Shown one piece after another: positions 1 to 8,791 of a stretch of DNA of 60,029 nt (positions within the stretch are counted from its first letter, which is position 1; each line of letters begins with the position of its first letter). Position numbers and translations under genes: made by a program. The DNA is taken from NCBI GenBank assembly GCA_964444385.1, contig CAYUHD010000001.1, forward strand, positions 1-60,029, read 5' to 3'. Below the pieces are notes generated by a model. The model had not been told where the DNA came from. It ran no database searches and was given only the letters and a program-made list of their open reading frames with translations. The stretch is from D2472 sp964444385 (GTDB taxonomy: Bacteria; Pseudomonadota; Gammaproteobacteria; Magnimaribacterales; D2472).

Positions 1-909
1 GTTTGTTTAAATTTCTTTTGTCAGCAATTACCCGAACTTATTGGTGGTTCGGCTGATCTCACTGGCTCTAATAATACTTATTCTTCAGCCAGTACCAAAA
101 TGCTCCCTGAGAACCCACAAGGAAATCATATATTTTATGGGGTAAGAGAGTTTGGAATGACCGCAATGATGAATGGAATGCTTTTACATGGTGGAATAAA
201 ACCTTATGGCGGGACGTTTTTAGTTTTTATGGATTATGCTAGAAACGCTGTCAGATTAGCAGCTCTCATGGAAATACCTAACATTTTTGTTTATACACAT
301 GATTCTATAGGCCTTGGAGAAGATGGACCTACTCACCAACCAATTGAGCACTTAGTTACTCTTAGAGCAACTCCAAATTTAAATAACTGGAGGCCAGCAG
401 ATATCCTGGAAACCGCAGTGGGTTGGAAAGAAGCTATTACTTCTTCGAGAACTCCGCACAGCTTAATTTTATCAAGACAAAATCTTCCGCATGTTCAAAG
501 AACAAAAGAACAAATAAAGTTAATTGAAAAAGGAGGATATTTGCTCTCTTCTAGCGAGGATATAGATATCATATTGATTGCATCAGGAAGTGAGGTCCAG
601 CTAATTATCGCTGCCGCCAAATTGATAGAAGAAGACGGATTTAAAGTAAATGTAGTATCTATTCCATGTCTTGATAAATTTTATTCTCAAGACCAAGCAT
701 ATAGAGATAGTGTGATAGTTCCTGATACACCAAAACTAGTTGTTGAGGCTTTGCACCCCAATTCGTGGCAAGGTTTAATTAACCTTAATGATGCTGTTAT
801 TGGTATGGATACATTTGGTGGGAGCGCACCAGCAAATGAATTAATGGTTAGATTTGGTTTTACAGTAGACAATGTTGTTGCCGAAGCAAAAAAATTAATT
901 TCGAAATGA
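1..909 (+). CDS. tkt: Transketolase, C-terminal part (5' end outside window)
   Basis: Transketolase is the thiamine-diphosphate enzyme of the pentose phosphate pathway that moves two-carbon ketol units between sugar phosphates. The frame is open from base 1, before the first Met at 100, and reads LPELIGGSADLTGSN, a classic transketolase middle-domain motif, so the gene enters from the left. YGVREFGMTAMMNG and GLGEDGPTHQPIEH follow, then the C-terminal domain (LIASGSEVQL). About 302 residues are present of roughly 660 in the family. Its stop overlaps the pgk start (ATGA), so the two are probably one transcription and translation unit. Very sure. Confidence 0.96.
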   Translation, partial: VCLNFFCQQLPELIGGSADLTGSNNTYSSASTKMLPENPQGNHIFYGVREFGMTAMMNGMLLHGGIKPYGGTFLVFMDYARNAVRLAALMEIPNIFVYTHDSIGLGEDGPTHQPIEHLVTLRATPNLNNWRPADILETAVGWKEAITSSRTPHSLILSRQNLPHVQRTKEQIKLIEKGGYLLSSSEDIDIILIASGSEVQLIIAAAKLIEEDGFKVNVVSIPCLDKFYSQDQAYRDSVIVPDTPKLVVEALHPNSWQGLINLNDAVIGMDTFGGSAPANELMVRFGFTVDNVVAEAKKLISK

Positions 910-2042
910 GAAAATTGGGCGAGACAGATGTCTTTAACAAGACAATTGCTCTAAGAGTTGATTTAAATGTTCCCGTAAAAGATGGAGAAGTGCTAGATGA
1001 TACTAGAATCCTTGCGATCATTCCCACCTTAAAATATCTTGAAGAAAAGAATGCAAAAGTAATTTTGCTCTCTCATTTTGGAAGGCCTGAGCCAGGGACA
1101 ATCGATGCAAAATTTTCTTTGTTACCTGTAGCGAAAAGACTTGGAGAAATTATAAGCAAACAAGTGCCTTTATTTCTATCTCTAGATGATGTTAATTTTG
1201 ATGAAGGCATTTGTTTAATGGAAAATATAAGATTTTTATCTGGCGAACTTGAAAATAATTGCGATCTTTCCAACCAACTAGCCAATTTGGCTGATGTATA
1301 TATTTTTGACGCTTTTGGAACATCCCACCGTGCTCATGCTTCAACCTATGGAGCAATTAAAGCCTCAGAACTATCATGTGCTGGACTTTTATTAGAAGAT
1401 GAAACAGATGCATTGAAAAAAGCAATGAGCTCTCAAGAATCTCCTACACTGTCTATAGTTGGGGGTTCAAAAGCATCCTCAAAATTAGAAGTAATTAAAA
1501 GTTTGTCTCAAATTTCAGATGAGGTTTTGACTGGTGGCGGGATTACGAATACTTTTTTAAAGGCACAGGGAAATAATATTGGTCTTTCACTTTGCGAGGA
1601 CTCGATGCTAAGTCATGCAAAGGAACTCCTCGAGACCTCTAAAATATTGTTACCAGAAGAAGTTATCGTAAGCAAAAGTATAGATTTTAATAAAACAAGA
1701 ATTTGTAAGATTACCTCTGTTCAAGACGATGAAATGATCCTTGATCAAATTCTTAGCCCAACAGCAATGGAAAAGATTGCTTCTGCAAAAAAAATTATTT
1801 GGAATGGGCCTGTCGGAGTATTTGAACAGAAAGCCTTTTCAAAAGGCACTAAAGACCTAGCAAATGCAATTGCAACATCAAACGCATTTAGTTTAGCGGG
1901 CGGAGGGGAAACTCTTTTAGCCATTAAGATGTTTATAGATAAAAGCAATATTTCTTACTGCTCAACCGGTGGAGGTGCTTTCCTTGAATTTATGGAAGGA
2001 AAAGAGCTACCATCATTATCTGCCCTGGACTTTAAATTTTAA
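906..2042 (+). CDS. pgk: Phosphoglycerate kinase
   Basis: Phosphoglycerate kinase makes ATP and 3-phosphoglycerate from 1,3-bisphosphoglycerate in glycolysis, and runs in reverse in gluconeogenesis. The N-terminus ALRVDLNVPVKDG, the substrate-loop LLSHFGRPEPG and the C-terminal nucleotide-binding IWNGPVGVFE and CSTGGGAFLEF are all family signatures. At 378 residues it is close to the usual 385-400. The start overlaps the transketolase stop by four bases. gapA, which commonly sits between tkt and pgk, is absent here. The class I aldolase follows after 13 bases. Confidence 0.97.
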   Translation: MRKLGETDVFNKTIALRVDLNVPVKDGEVLDDTRILAIIPTLKYLEEKNAKVILLSHFGRPEPGTIDAKFSLLPVAKRLGEIISKQVPLFLSLDDVNFDEGICLMENIRFLSGELENNCDLSNQLANLADVYIFDAFGTSHRAHASTYGAIKASELSCAGLLLEDETDALKKAMSSQESPTLSIVGGSKASSKLEVIKSLSQISDEVLTGGGITNTFLKAQGNNIGLSLCEDSMLSHAKELLETSKILLPEEVIVSKSIDFNKTRICKITSVQDDEMILDQILSPTAMEKIASAKKIIWNGPVGVFEQKAFSKGTKDLANAIATSNAFSLAGGGETLLAIKMFIDKSNISYCSTGGGAFLEFMEGKELPSLSALDFKF

Positions 2043-2055
2043 CACGGAGAAAACT

Positions 2056-3069
2056 ATGTCATTAAATACATTGGAAGAAATAGCTGAATATATAGTTTCA
2101 GATGGAAAGGGAATTCTGGCAGCAGATGAAAGCAACCCAACCTGCGGAAAGCGTTTCGATTCTATTGGTGTTGAATCTACTGAAAATAATAGGCGTGATT
2201 ACAGGGAAATGTTATTTAGATCAAGCGGGATCCAAGATAACATTGGTGGTGTTATTTTATTTGATGAAACGCTAAGACAAAGCGCCCAAGATGGAACCCC
2301 ACTTATTGAATTAATTAAGAGTCAAGGAGCTTTGCCAGGTATAAAAGTGGACAAAGGACTCTTGCCCCTGGATTCCTCTCCTGAGGAAACTGTCACCCAA
2401 GGTTTAGATGGATTGGATGAGAGATGTAAGGAATATTTTTCACTCGGGGCAAAATTTACTAAGTGGCGCGCTGTAATCAAGATATCTGATTCGATCCCTT
2501 CAGATGGATGCATCAAAGCTAATATGCAGGCTTTGGCAAAATACGCAAAAATTGTTCAAGATAATAATATGGTCCCAATGGTTGAACCTGAAGTTTTAAT
2601 GAACGGCGGTCATTCAATTGAACGATGCTACGAGGTAACTAGTAAGTCCTTGAAATCACTTTTTGAATGCTTGAAAGATGAGGGGATTAATATTGCTGGC
2701 ACGATCCTAAAACCTAACATGGTAACTTCTGGGTCCTCAGCAAAAAGTCAAGCATCGGTTCTAGAGGTTGCTGAGATGACAGTTAAATGTCTTAAAGAAA
2801 ATGTTCCATCAGAGCTTCCTGGTGTAACTTTTCTTTCAGGCGGTCAATCTGATATTGATGCAACAGCTCACTTAGATGCCATGAATAAGATTGGAGGTTT
2901 TCCATGGAAACTAAGTTTTTCTTATGGAAGAGCCTTACAGCAACCATCTTTAAAAGCTTGGCTTGGAAAGGAAGAAAATCTTCCTCAAGCCCAAGAAGCA
3001 CTGTCTCATAGGGCTTTAATGAATAAGCTTGCTGCAAATGGCGCCTGGAATTCAGGGCTAGAAAACTAA
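2056..3069 (+). CDS. Class I fructose-bisphosphate aldolase (eukaryote-type)
   Basis: This Schiff-base aldolase interconverts fructose 1,6-bisphosphate with dihydroxyacetone phosphate and glyceraldehyde 3-phosphate. KGILAADESNPTCGKRF near the N-terminus and GTILKPNMVTSG, with the Schiff-base Lys of the LKPNM motif, mark the animal/plant-type class I family rather than the metal-dependent class II enzyme (FbaA) usual in gammaproteobacteria. The open frame extends upstream into pgk. The ATG at 2056 is chosen because it gives the family N-terminus and follows CACGGAGAAAACT, a plausible ribosome site. Length is 337 residues. It lies downstream of tkt and pgk in the same direction. Confidence 0.93.
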   Translation: MSLNTLEEIAEYIVSDGKGILAADESNPTCGKRFDSIGVESTENNRRDYREMLFRSSGIQDNIGGVILFDETLRQSAQDGTPLIELIKSQGALPGIKVDKGLLPLDSSPEETVTQGLDGLDERCKEYFSLGAKFTKWRAVIKISDSIPSDGCIKANMQALAKYAKIVQDNNMVPMVEPEVLMNGGHSIERCYEVTSKSLKSLFECLKDEGINIAGTILKPNMVTSGSSAKSQASVLEVAEMTVKCLKENVPSELPGVTFLSGGQSDIDATAHLDAMNKIGGFPWKLSFSYGRALQQPSLKAWLGKEENLPQAQEALSHRALMNKLAANGAWNSGLEN

Positions 3070-3080
3070 GATTTTCTCCC

Positions 3081-3518
3081 TTGCAAGCATTAGCCCAAAG
3101 AGTCTCTTCTGCAAAAGTATGCATTGATGGAAAAACCCACTCTTCAATCAATCTAGGTGTCCTTGTTTTTATTTGTTTTGAGAAAGATGATATGGAAGAT
3201 GTTATTCATAAATTTATTTCTAAAATATCTAATTTTGCCTTTTTTCAAGGAGATACCAGCATAATGTCATTAAATTTAAAGGAGATAGACGCAGAACTTA
3301 TGATTATTAGTCAATTTACCTTAGCAGCTGTAACTAATAAAGGAAATAAGCCTAGCTTTCATAGAGCGGCAGGTACTAAAAAGGCTAAGTTTCTTTATAA
3401 TTTATTGATAGAAAAGCTTACTGATTCCCCTATTCGCTGTCAGTCAGGAGTTTTTGGGGCAGAAATGGATATTCATTCGGTTAATTCGGGCCCAGTTACT
3501 TTTTCTTTTTCGATATAA
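3081..3518 (+). CDS. dtd: D-aminoacyl-tRNA deacylase
   Basis: Dtd hydrolyses D-aminoacyl-tRNAs, and glycine mischarged on tRNA-Ala, to protect translation. At 145 residues it matches the family end to end: QALAQRVSSAKV at the N-terminus, the catalytic SQFTLAA motif, and NSGPVTFSF at the C-terminus (the Gly-cisPro loop). The start is TTG at 3081. No in-frame ATG can give the conserved QRV beta strand, so the rare start is well supported. It follows the aldolase by 11 bases and ends just before the acyl-CoA dehydrogenase. Confidence 0.94.
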   Translation: MQALAQRVSSAKVCIDGKTHSSINLGVLVFICFEKDDMEDVIHKFISKISNFAFFQGDTSIMSLNLKEIDAELMIISQFTLAAVTNKGNKPSFHRAAGTKKAKFLYNLLIEKLTDSPIRCQSGVFGAEMDIHSVNSGPVTFSFSI

Positions 3519-3522
3519 ATAC

Positions 3523-4695
3523 ATGACAGAAAAATTAGATAGTTTTACAAAAGAGGTGGATGCTTGGATTGAGCAGAATTGCCCCCAATCAATGAGAACC
3601 CCAATGCCGGTTTCTGAACAAGTCTGGGCTTCTTCAAGCATTAATTTTCCCTCAAGGGATTCCAAGGCATGGTTTGATGCGATGGTATCAAAAGGTTGGT
3701 GCACTCCCGAATGGCCTGAAAAGTATGGAGGCGGAGGCTTATCTTTTGAAGAATCAAAGATTTTAAGAACCCGTCTAAATTTTTTTGGTTGTCGTCCTGC
3801 TCAAATTAATTTTGGTATCTCAATGTTAGGACCTGTTATTTTAGAATTTGGGACCGAAGATCAAAAAAGAGAATTTCTACCTAAAATTTCAAGAGGTGAA
3901 ATTTGGTGGTGCCAGGGTTTTTCTGAACCAGGCGCCGGATCAGATTTAGCCAATGTCTCAACTTCAGCAAAGCTAAAAGATAAAGAATATATTATAAATG
4001 GATCAAAAATCTGGACATCTGAAGCCGATAAAGCTGATTGGATGTATTGTCTGGTCAGAACAGCTAAAACAGAAAAGAAACAAGCGGGCATATCTTTTAT
4101 CTTATTAAATTTGAAGCAGCCCAATATTGATATTAAACCAATTAAACTGCTTAGCGGCCTATCTCCTTTTTGCCAAGTCTTTTTTGATGACGTGGTAGCC
4201 AGACAATCTCATAGGATTGCAGGTGAAAATGACGGGTGGAAAGTTGCAAAAAGGCTTCTTGAATTTGAAAGAACCATGATGGCAGATCTTGGGAGTGAAG
4301 GAGCTGTTGATATTGAACCTATCAAAACCTATAAAAATAGTGGCGCATTAAGAATGCCTGGCCAACTTAAATTACATAAAAAAATCACTAAGCATGAGAT
4401 GCGTAATCATTTAATTGAGCTAACTATGACAAGGACTGCAAATGAGTCCAAGAGTGGCTTTTCCCCAGCAGCATTAACATTAAAATATGTAAGCACTGAA
4501 GAGGCTCAAGCTCGATGGGAGCTTAATGTAGCAAGCCTTGGTGCGGGAGGCTTAGAAGTTGTTGAAAAAGGCGAAGGATCGAAACAAGAAATTGCTAAGT
4601 CTTTTTTTTATTCTAAAGCGTATACTATTGCCGGAGGAAGCTCAGAGGTTCAGCTAAACATTATTTCAAAACATATTTTAGGACTTCCATCATGA
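3523..4695 (+). CDS. Acyl-CoA dehydrogenase family protein
   Basis: FAD-dependent acyl-CoA dehydrogenases make trans-2-enoyl-CoA in fatty acid or branched-chain catabolism. The middle-domain motif WWCQGFSEPGAGSDLAN and the C-terminal GGSSEVQLNIISKHILGLP are diagnostic. The open frame runs back into dtd. The ATG at 3523 is chosen because it follows the dtd stop and gives a normal 390-residue protein. Substrate length cannot be told from sequence alone. The stop overlaps the start of the LOG-family gene (ATGA), suggesting translational coupling. Confidence 0.9.
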   Translation: MTEKLDSFTKEVDAWIEQNCPQSMRTPMPVSEQVWASSSINFPSRDSKAWFDAMVSKGWCTPEWPEKYGGGGLSFEESKILRTRLNFFGCRPAQINFGISMLGPVILEFGTEDQKREFLPKISRGEIWWCQGFSEPGAGSDLANVSTSAKLKDKEYIINGSKIWTSEADKADWMYCLVRTAKTEKKQAGISFILLNLKQPNIDIKPIKLLSGLSPFCQVFFDDVVARQSHRIAGENDGWKVAKRLLEFERTMMADLGSEGAVDIEPIKTYKNSGALRMPGQLKLHKKITKHEMRNHLIELTMTRTANESKSGFSPAALTLKYVSTEEAQARWELNVASLGAGGLEVVEKGEGSKQEIAKSFFYSKAYTIAGGSSEVQLNIISKHILGLPS

Positions 4696-5294
4696 CAATT
4701 AAAAAAATATCAGTTTTTTGTGGAGCACATCTTGGCAAATCACCAGAATATAAAAAATCAGCAGAACAAATTGGCAAGCTTATGGCTGAGAAGGGCTTAG
4801 AAGTTATATTTGGTGGAGGTAATGTTGGCTTAATGAAAATTGTTGCTGATACTGCTATCAATTATGGGGGGAGGGCCACAGGGATTACATTAAAGTCACT
4901 TGATGAATTTGAACTAACGAATCCAAATATTAATCAGACAATCATTACGCACTCTCTTTTTGAAAGGAAGGAAAAATTTTTAGATATGAGCGATGCTTTT
5001 ATTGTTTTACCTGGAGGCGTGGGATCTTTGGATGAGCTACTTGAGGTCATGGTAAGCAACCAATTAGGCGGCATCAATAAACCTGTTGGTTTGTTGAACA
5101 TTAATGGCTATTACGATGGCTTCATGGATTGGTTACAACGTTCTGTTGATGATGAATTTGTTTCTATTGAGAATCAAAAACAAGTGCTTGTTTCTGACAA
5201 TCCAAAAGATCTATTAGAAATGATCTTATCTGCTCAAATGCCTTCTTCAGATACATGGATCGAAAGGCTTAATGTTGATTTTCTTAAAGACTAG
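4692..5294 (+). CDS. LOG family protein (nucleoside-5'-monophosphate phosphoribohydrolase type)
   Basis: LOG-family proteins have a Rossmann-like lysine-decarboxylase-like fold; characterised members release a base from (cytokinin) riboside monophosphates. The sequence shows the glycine-rich FGGGNVGLM near the N-terminus and the signature LPGGVGSLDELLEV (PGGxGxxxE). The 200-residue length is typical. The start overlaps the acyl-CoA dehydrogenase stop. The stop codon is interleaved with that of the convergent tatC (CTAG shared at 5291-5294). The physiological substrate in this organism is unknown. Confidence 0.87.
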   Translation: MTIKKISVFCGAHLGKSPEYKKSAEQIGKLMAEKGLEVIFGGGNVGLMKIVADTAINYGGRATGITLKSLDEFELTNPNINQTIITHSLFERKEKFLDMSDAFIVLPGGVGSLDELLEVMVSNQLGGINKPVGLLNINGYYDGFMDWLQRSVDDEFVSIENQKQVLVSDNPKDLLEMILSAQMPSSDTWIERLNVDFLKD

Positions 5295-6007
5295 CTTTTT
5301 GCGTCCTTTGATACTAAGAGGCCTATTTCAAACAATAGCCACATGGGGATAGCTAAGAATAATTGAGAAAAAATATCTGGCGGCGTTAGAAACATCCCAA
5401 TCACGAAAAAACTAATAATCAAATAGGGCCTCATTCTTTTAATCCTATCTTTAGAAACAAGCCCAGTTGTGATGACAAGAAATGTTGCCACGGGAATCTC
5501 AAAGGCAAAACCAAAGGCAAAAAATAACTTTAATACAAAGTCCAAATATTTATTTATGTCTGTCATGACCTGAATAGAATCTGGAGCTGCTGCAATGAAG
5601 AAACTTAAAATGATTGGACTTACAACAAAATAAGCAAAAATAATTCCGACATAAAAAAGAATCACTGAAGAGATAATTAAAGGGGCTACAAAAGCTTTTT
5701 CTTTTTTATATAAACCAGGAGATACATATCCCCAGAACTCAATAAGAAAATAAGGAACTGATATCAATATAGCTGAGTAAATAGTTATCCTTAATGGGGC
5801 AATAAATGGTGAGGCCACTTCAGTGGCAATCATGGCGCTCCCCGCAGGAAGAAGCTCGATCAAAGGAGTAGATATAAAGTTATAAATATGATTCGTAAAA
5901 GGCAAGCAACATATAAGAATGACTCCAACAAATAGAAACATTCTAATCAACCTTGAACGTAACTCCTTTAAGTGCCCCACATATGTCATGTTATTTGGAT
6001 CGCTCAT
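5291..6007 (-). CDS. tatC: Sec-independent protein translocase TatC
   Basis: TatC is the polytopic core of the twin-arginine translocase and binds the RR signal peptide of folded export substrates. The N-terminus YVGHLKELRSRL is the conserved signal-binding region; FEIPVATF and about six hydrophobic segments follow over 238 residues. The start at 6007 overlaps the tatB end by 17 bases; an in-frame ATG at 5989, just after the tatB stop, is an alternative that leaves the conserved region intact. It is last in the minus-strand run ubiE-ubiB-tatA-tatB-tatC. Confidence 0.96.
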   Translation of the reverse strand: MSDPNNMTYVGHLKELRSRLIRMFLFVGVILICCLPFTNHIYNFISTPLIELLPAGSAMIATEVASPFIAPLRITIYSAILISVPYFLIEFWGYVSPGLYKKEKAFVAPLIISSVILFYVGIIFAYFVVSPIILSFFIAAAPDSIQVMTDINKYLDFVLKLFFAFGFAFEIPVATFLVITTGLVSKDRIKRMRPYLIISFFVIGMFLTPPDIFSQLFLAIPMWLLFEIGLLVSKDAKS

Positions 6008-6236
6008 CTTCTTCCTTTTGAAGCTCCTCCATCTTTAACTCATTAAAAATATCCTGCTTAAGATCTTCAGCTCCTATATCTCTTTCTATAGATGATCTAA
6101 ACTCAAAGAACTTATTTTGTAATCTTGTGAAGGCTTTTATCGAAGATTTTATGAATCCAGGTAATTGATCAGGGCCAATAACTATTATCCCGACAAGCAG
6201 GATAATTAAAATCTCAAGAAATCCAATTTGTAGCAA
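5991..6236 (-). CDS. tatB: Sec-independent protein translocase TatB
   Basis: TatB pairs with TatC to receive Tat substrates. The N-terminus MLQIGFLEILIILLVG with GPDQLPGF shortly after is the TatB pattern: short N-tail, one membrane helix, GP hinge, amphipathic helix. It is followed by a charged tail rich in Glu and Lys. At 81 residues it is shorter than the roughly 170 of E. coli TatB, as in many reduced genomes. It lies three bases after tatA and overlaps tatC. Confidence 0.93.
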   Translation of the reverse strand: MLQIGFLEILIILLVGIIVIGPDQLPGFIKSSIKAFTRLQNKFFEFRSSIERDIGAEDLKQDIFNELKMEELQKEEDERSK

Positions 6237-6239
6237 TTT

Positions 6240-6425
6240 TTATTGATCGTCTGATTTAGATTCAGTGTTTGTATTTGAATCCTCATCTTTAACGGCTTTT
6301 TTAAATCCTTTAAGGCTTTCTCCTAGATCTGAACCCATAGTTCTAATTTTTTTGCCGCCAAATAAAATTAGTATCACGACCAATATAATTAGTATCTGCC
6401 AAAAACTTATTCCACCTATTCCCAT
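6240..6425 (-). CDS. tatA: Sec-independent protein translocase TatA
   Basis: TatA forms the pore or patch that lets folded proteins cross the inner membrane. The 61-residue protein has the membrane helix FWQILIILVVILILFGGKK, the FG hinge, and an amphipathic helix (SDLGESLKGFKKAVKDE) with an acidic, Asn/Ser-rich tail. Order and spacing with tatB and tatC match the standard operon. The gene begins 16 bases after ubiB ends, so co-transcription is likely. Confidence 0.95.
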   Translation of the reverse strand: MGIGGISFWQILIILVVILILFGGKKIRTMGSDLGESLKGFKKAVKDEDSNTNTESKSDDQ

Positions 6426-6441
6426 AATTTACTCCTGATCT

Positions 6442-8010
6442 TCATGGCAACATTGTCCCCACAAGAACCATAATAATACCTATAAGTGTAAGTATAGTTA
6501 GATTTTGCCATTTTCGCTGATTTTGTAGTCTGGCTTCAAGATTTTTAACAAGATCAGCATTTTTTTTGCCATCATTTGCTAGAAATTTGATGTTATCAAC
6601 CAAATCAAAAATTTCTCCCGGCAAAGAGGAGGCCTTATCTAAAATTTCATACTGATTATTCTCAAGAAACTCTTTTAGCTTCATTGGGCTAAATTGTTTA
6701 TCAATCCATTGATCTATATATGGCTCAGCAAGACCCCAGAAATCAAGATCTGCATATATTTCTCTTCCCATTCCTTCAATATGAATCAACGTCTTTTGTA
6801 GGAGCATTAATGATGGTTGAACTGATAGACCAAACTGTCTGGTTGAATCAAACAAATACAGCAATAAATTTCCGAACTCTATTTCTGACAGAGGTTTTTC
6901 AAAAATGGGTTCACAGGTTGCTCTTAAGGTTTGTTCTAATTCCGCTTTATTGGTTTCACTAGATACCCAGCCAGCCCCAATAAATAGTTCAGATAGTTTG
7001 TAGTAGTCTTGTTTTAAAGTTGCCTGCAACATTCTCGCTAAATTATATTGGTCCTCTCTGCTGAGCGATCCAACAATAGCGCAGTCAATAGCTATATAAC
7101 TTGGCTGATTAACATTAATTTTTCTGACAAAAATGTTTCCAGGATGCATATCGGCATGGAAAAAATTGTCTCTAAAAACCTGATCTAAAAAAATTTTTAC
7201 CCCATTTTCTGCTAGAGCTTTTCGATCTATGTTAAACCTATCCATGGACTGTATATCTGTGCAGGCTATCCCATCAATTTCTTCTAAAGTTAAAACATTA
7301 ACAGTAGTTTGATCCCAAAAAACTTTTGGAATAAATAATAAATCTGAGTCAGCAAAGTTTTTCTTGGTGACAGTTGTGTTTGCTGCTTCAATCTTTAAAT
7401 CTAATTCTTTAAAAATCGTTTTTTCATAATCATTAATGATATCTTTTAATCTCAGCCTACTGCTTTCTTTATAAAATAAGTTTACTAAAAAGCCTCCGGC
7501 CCTCATTACTCTTAGATTTCTTCTGACTTTCTTATGAATCCCAGGCTTTAAAACTTTAATAACCACCCTTTCAGATGTGTTTCTAATCTTTGCTCTATGG
7601 ACTTGTGCTAATGATGCCGCTGCTAATGGTATGTCTTCAAAATCTTCGAATACATCATCAATGTTAATTTTTAGGCTGTTCTCAATTGTTTCTTTTGCTG
7701 ACTTTGTTGGGAATGGCTTACATTGATCAGTTAATCCTTTTAGATGAGAAGTTATTTCTATGGGTACTACATCTGATCTTGTTGATAGTAATTGACCAAA
7801 CTTTATAAAAATAGGACCAAGGCTTTCTAAGAATTTTCTTATCCTGAGCCCATGAGGAATTTTACGATTAAAAATAAAAAAAGGATTTAGGAAGCCAAGA
7901 GTTCGAATGGCAATAGAATTACTATTTTCAATGGGTATATTTACAATGCCAAACCTTAACGCTTGAAACAAAATTTTTAAGCAATCTAAGATTGAAAGTA
8001 AAATATTCAT
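6442..8010 (-). CDS. ubiB: Ubiquinone biosynthesis ABC1-family kinase-like protein UbiB
   Basis: UbiB is an atypical protein-kinase-like ATPase needed for ubiquinone synthesis. Visible hallmarks are the KxGQ motif in LGPIFIKFGQLLSTRSD, AAASLAQVHRA (the ABC1 alanine-rich loop), VVIKVLKPG with the kinase Lys, and FFHADMHPGNIF with the catalytic loop. A hydrophobic C-terminal segment (LTLIGIIMVLVGTMLP) fits membrane anchoring. Length 522 compares with about 546 in E. coli. In E. coli ubiJ lies between ubiE and ubiB; here only 46 bases separate them, so ubiJ is not present at this locus. Confidence 0.95.
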   Translation of the reverse strand: MNILLSILDCLKILFQALRFGIVNIPIENSNSIAIRTLGFLNPFFIFNRKIPHGLRIRKFLESLGPIFIKFGQLLSTRSDVVPIEITSHLKGLTDQCKPFPTKSAKETIENSLKINIDDVFEDFEDIPLAAASLAQVHRAKIRNTSERVVIKVLKPGIHKKVRRNLRVMRAGGFLVNLFYKESSRLRLKDIINDYEKTIFKELDLKIEAANTTVTKKNFADSDLLFIPKVFWDQTTVNVLTLEEIDGIACTDIQSMDRFNIDRKALAENGVKIFLDQVFRDNFFHADMHPGNIFVRKINVNQPSYIAIDCAIVGSLSREDQYNLARMLQATLKQDYYKLSELFIGAGWVSSETNKAELEQTLRATCEPIFEKPLSEIEFGNLLLYLFDSTRQFGLSVQPSLMLLQKTLIHIEGMGREIYADLDFWGLAEPYIDQWIDKQFSPMKLKEFLENNQYEILDKASSLPGEIFDLVDNIKFLANDGKKNADLVKNLEARLQNQRKWQNLTILTLIGIIMVLVGTMLP

Positions 8011-8056
8011 TAATCAGTTATTTCTTGTAAAAATTGATCTAAAGATATGCGCATAA

Positions 8057-8791
8057 TTACTTTGCCTGATGAATTGCCACAACTCCATTTACAAGATTAT
8101 AAAATTTACATTGCTCAAAGCCCGCATTTATAACCATATTTTTTAATGTCTTTTGATCAGGATGCATCCTTATAGATTCAGCAAGGTACTGATAGCTTTC
8201 GGAGTCATTGGCAAAAAGACTGCCTAATTTAGGAATTATGTTAAAGGAATACCAATCATATACTTTAGAAAATAGAGAATTGGTTGGTTTAGAAAATTCT
8301 AAAATTAATAAAATGCCTCCTGGCTTTAAAACCCTTTTCATTTCTTTGAGCCCATTTAATTTGTTGGTGAAATTACGCAGTCCAAATCCAATAGTCACCA
8401 AATCAAAAGCATGATCTTGGTATGGAAGACTTTCCCCAGAAGCCAAAGCAAAGCTGCAATTTTGAAAGAAGTTTTCATTTATTGCCCGATCCTTTCCTAG
8501 GGCAAGCATTGATTCATTAATATCTGTTACATGAATTGATGCAGATTTAAATTTTTTGCTAATCAATCTTGGTATATCAGCTGTGCCGCTTGCAATATCA
8601 AGAACTACAGAATTCTCATTCAATTCAGAAAGCTCAATCAATATTTTCTTCCAAAGCCTGTGCATGCCTAATGACATTACATCATTCATCAAGTCATACT
8701 TTTCAGCGACAGAATGAAAGACCCCTCCTACATGACCGGCCTTTTTGTCAACATCGACTTCATGGAAGCCAAAATGTGTCTTATCACTCAT
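8057..8791 (-). CDS. ubiE: Ubiquinone/menaquinone C-methyltransferase UbiE
   Basis: UbiE is the SAM-dependent C-methyltransferase of ubiquinone (and demethylmenaquinone) synthesis. VFHSVAEKYDLMNDVMSLGMHR is split here only for length: the YDLMND motif and the LDIASGTADIPRL SAM-binding loop are both clear, as is the late motif TIGFGLRNF. At 244 residues it is of normal size. The ATG directly follows the rsgA stop (TGA then ATG), indicating a tight operon with rsgA upstream and ubiB-tatABC downstream. Confidence 0.95.
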   Translation of the reverse strand: MSDKTHFGFHEVDVDKKAGHVGGVFHSVAEKYDLMNDVMSLGMHRLWKKILIELSELNENSVVLDIASGTADIPRLISKKFKSASIHVTDINESMLALGKDRAINENFFQNCSFALASGESLPYQDHAFDLVTIGFGLRNFTNKLNGLKEMKRVLKPGGILLILEFSKPTNSLFSKVYDWYSFNIIPKLGSLFANDSESYQYLAESIRMHPDQKTLKNMVINAGFEQCKFYNLVNGVVAIHQAK

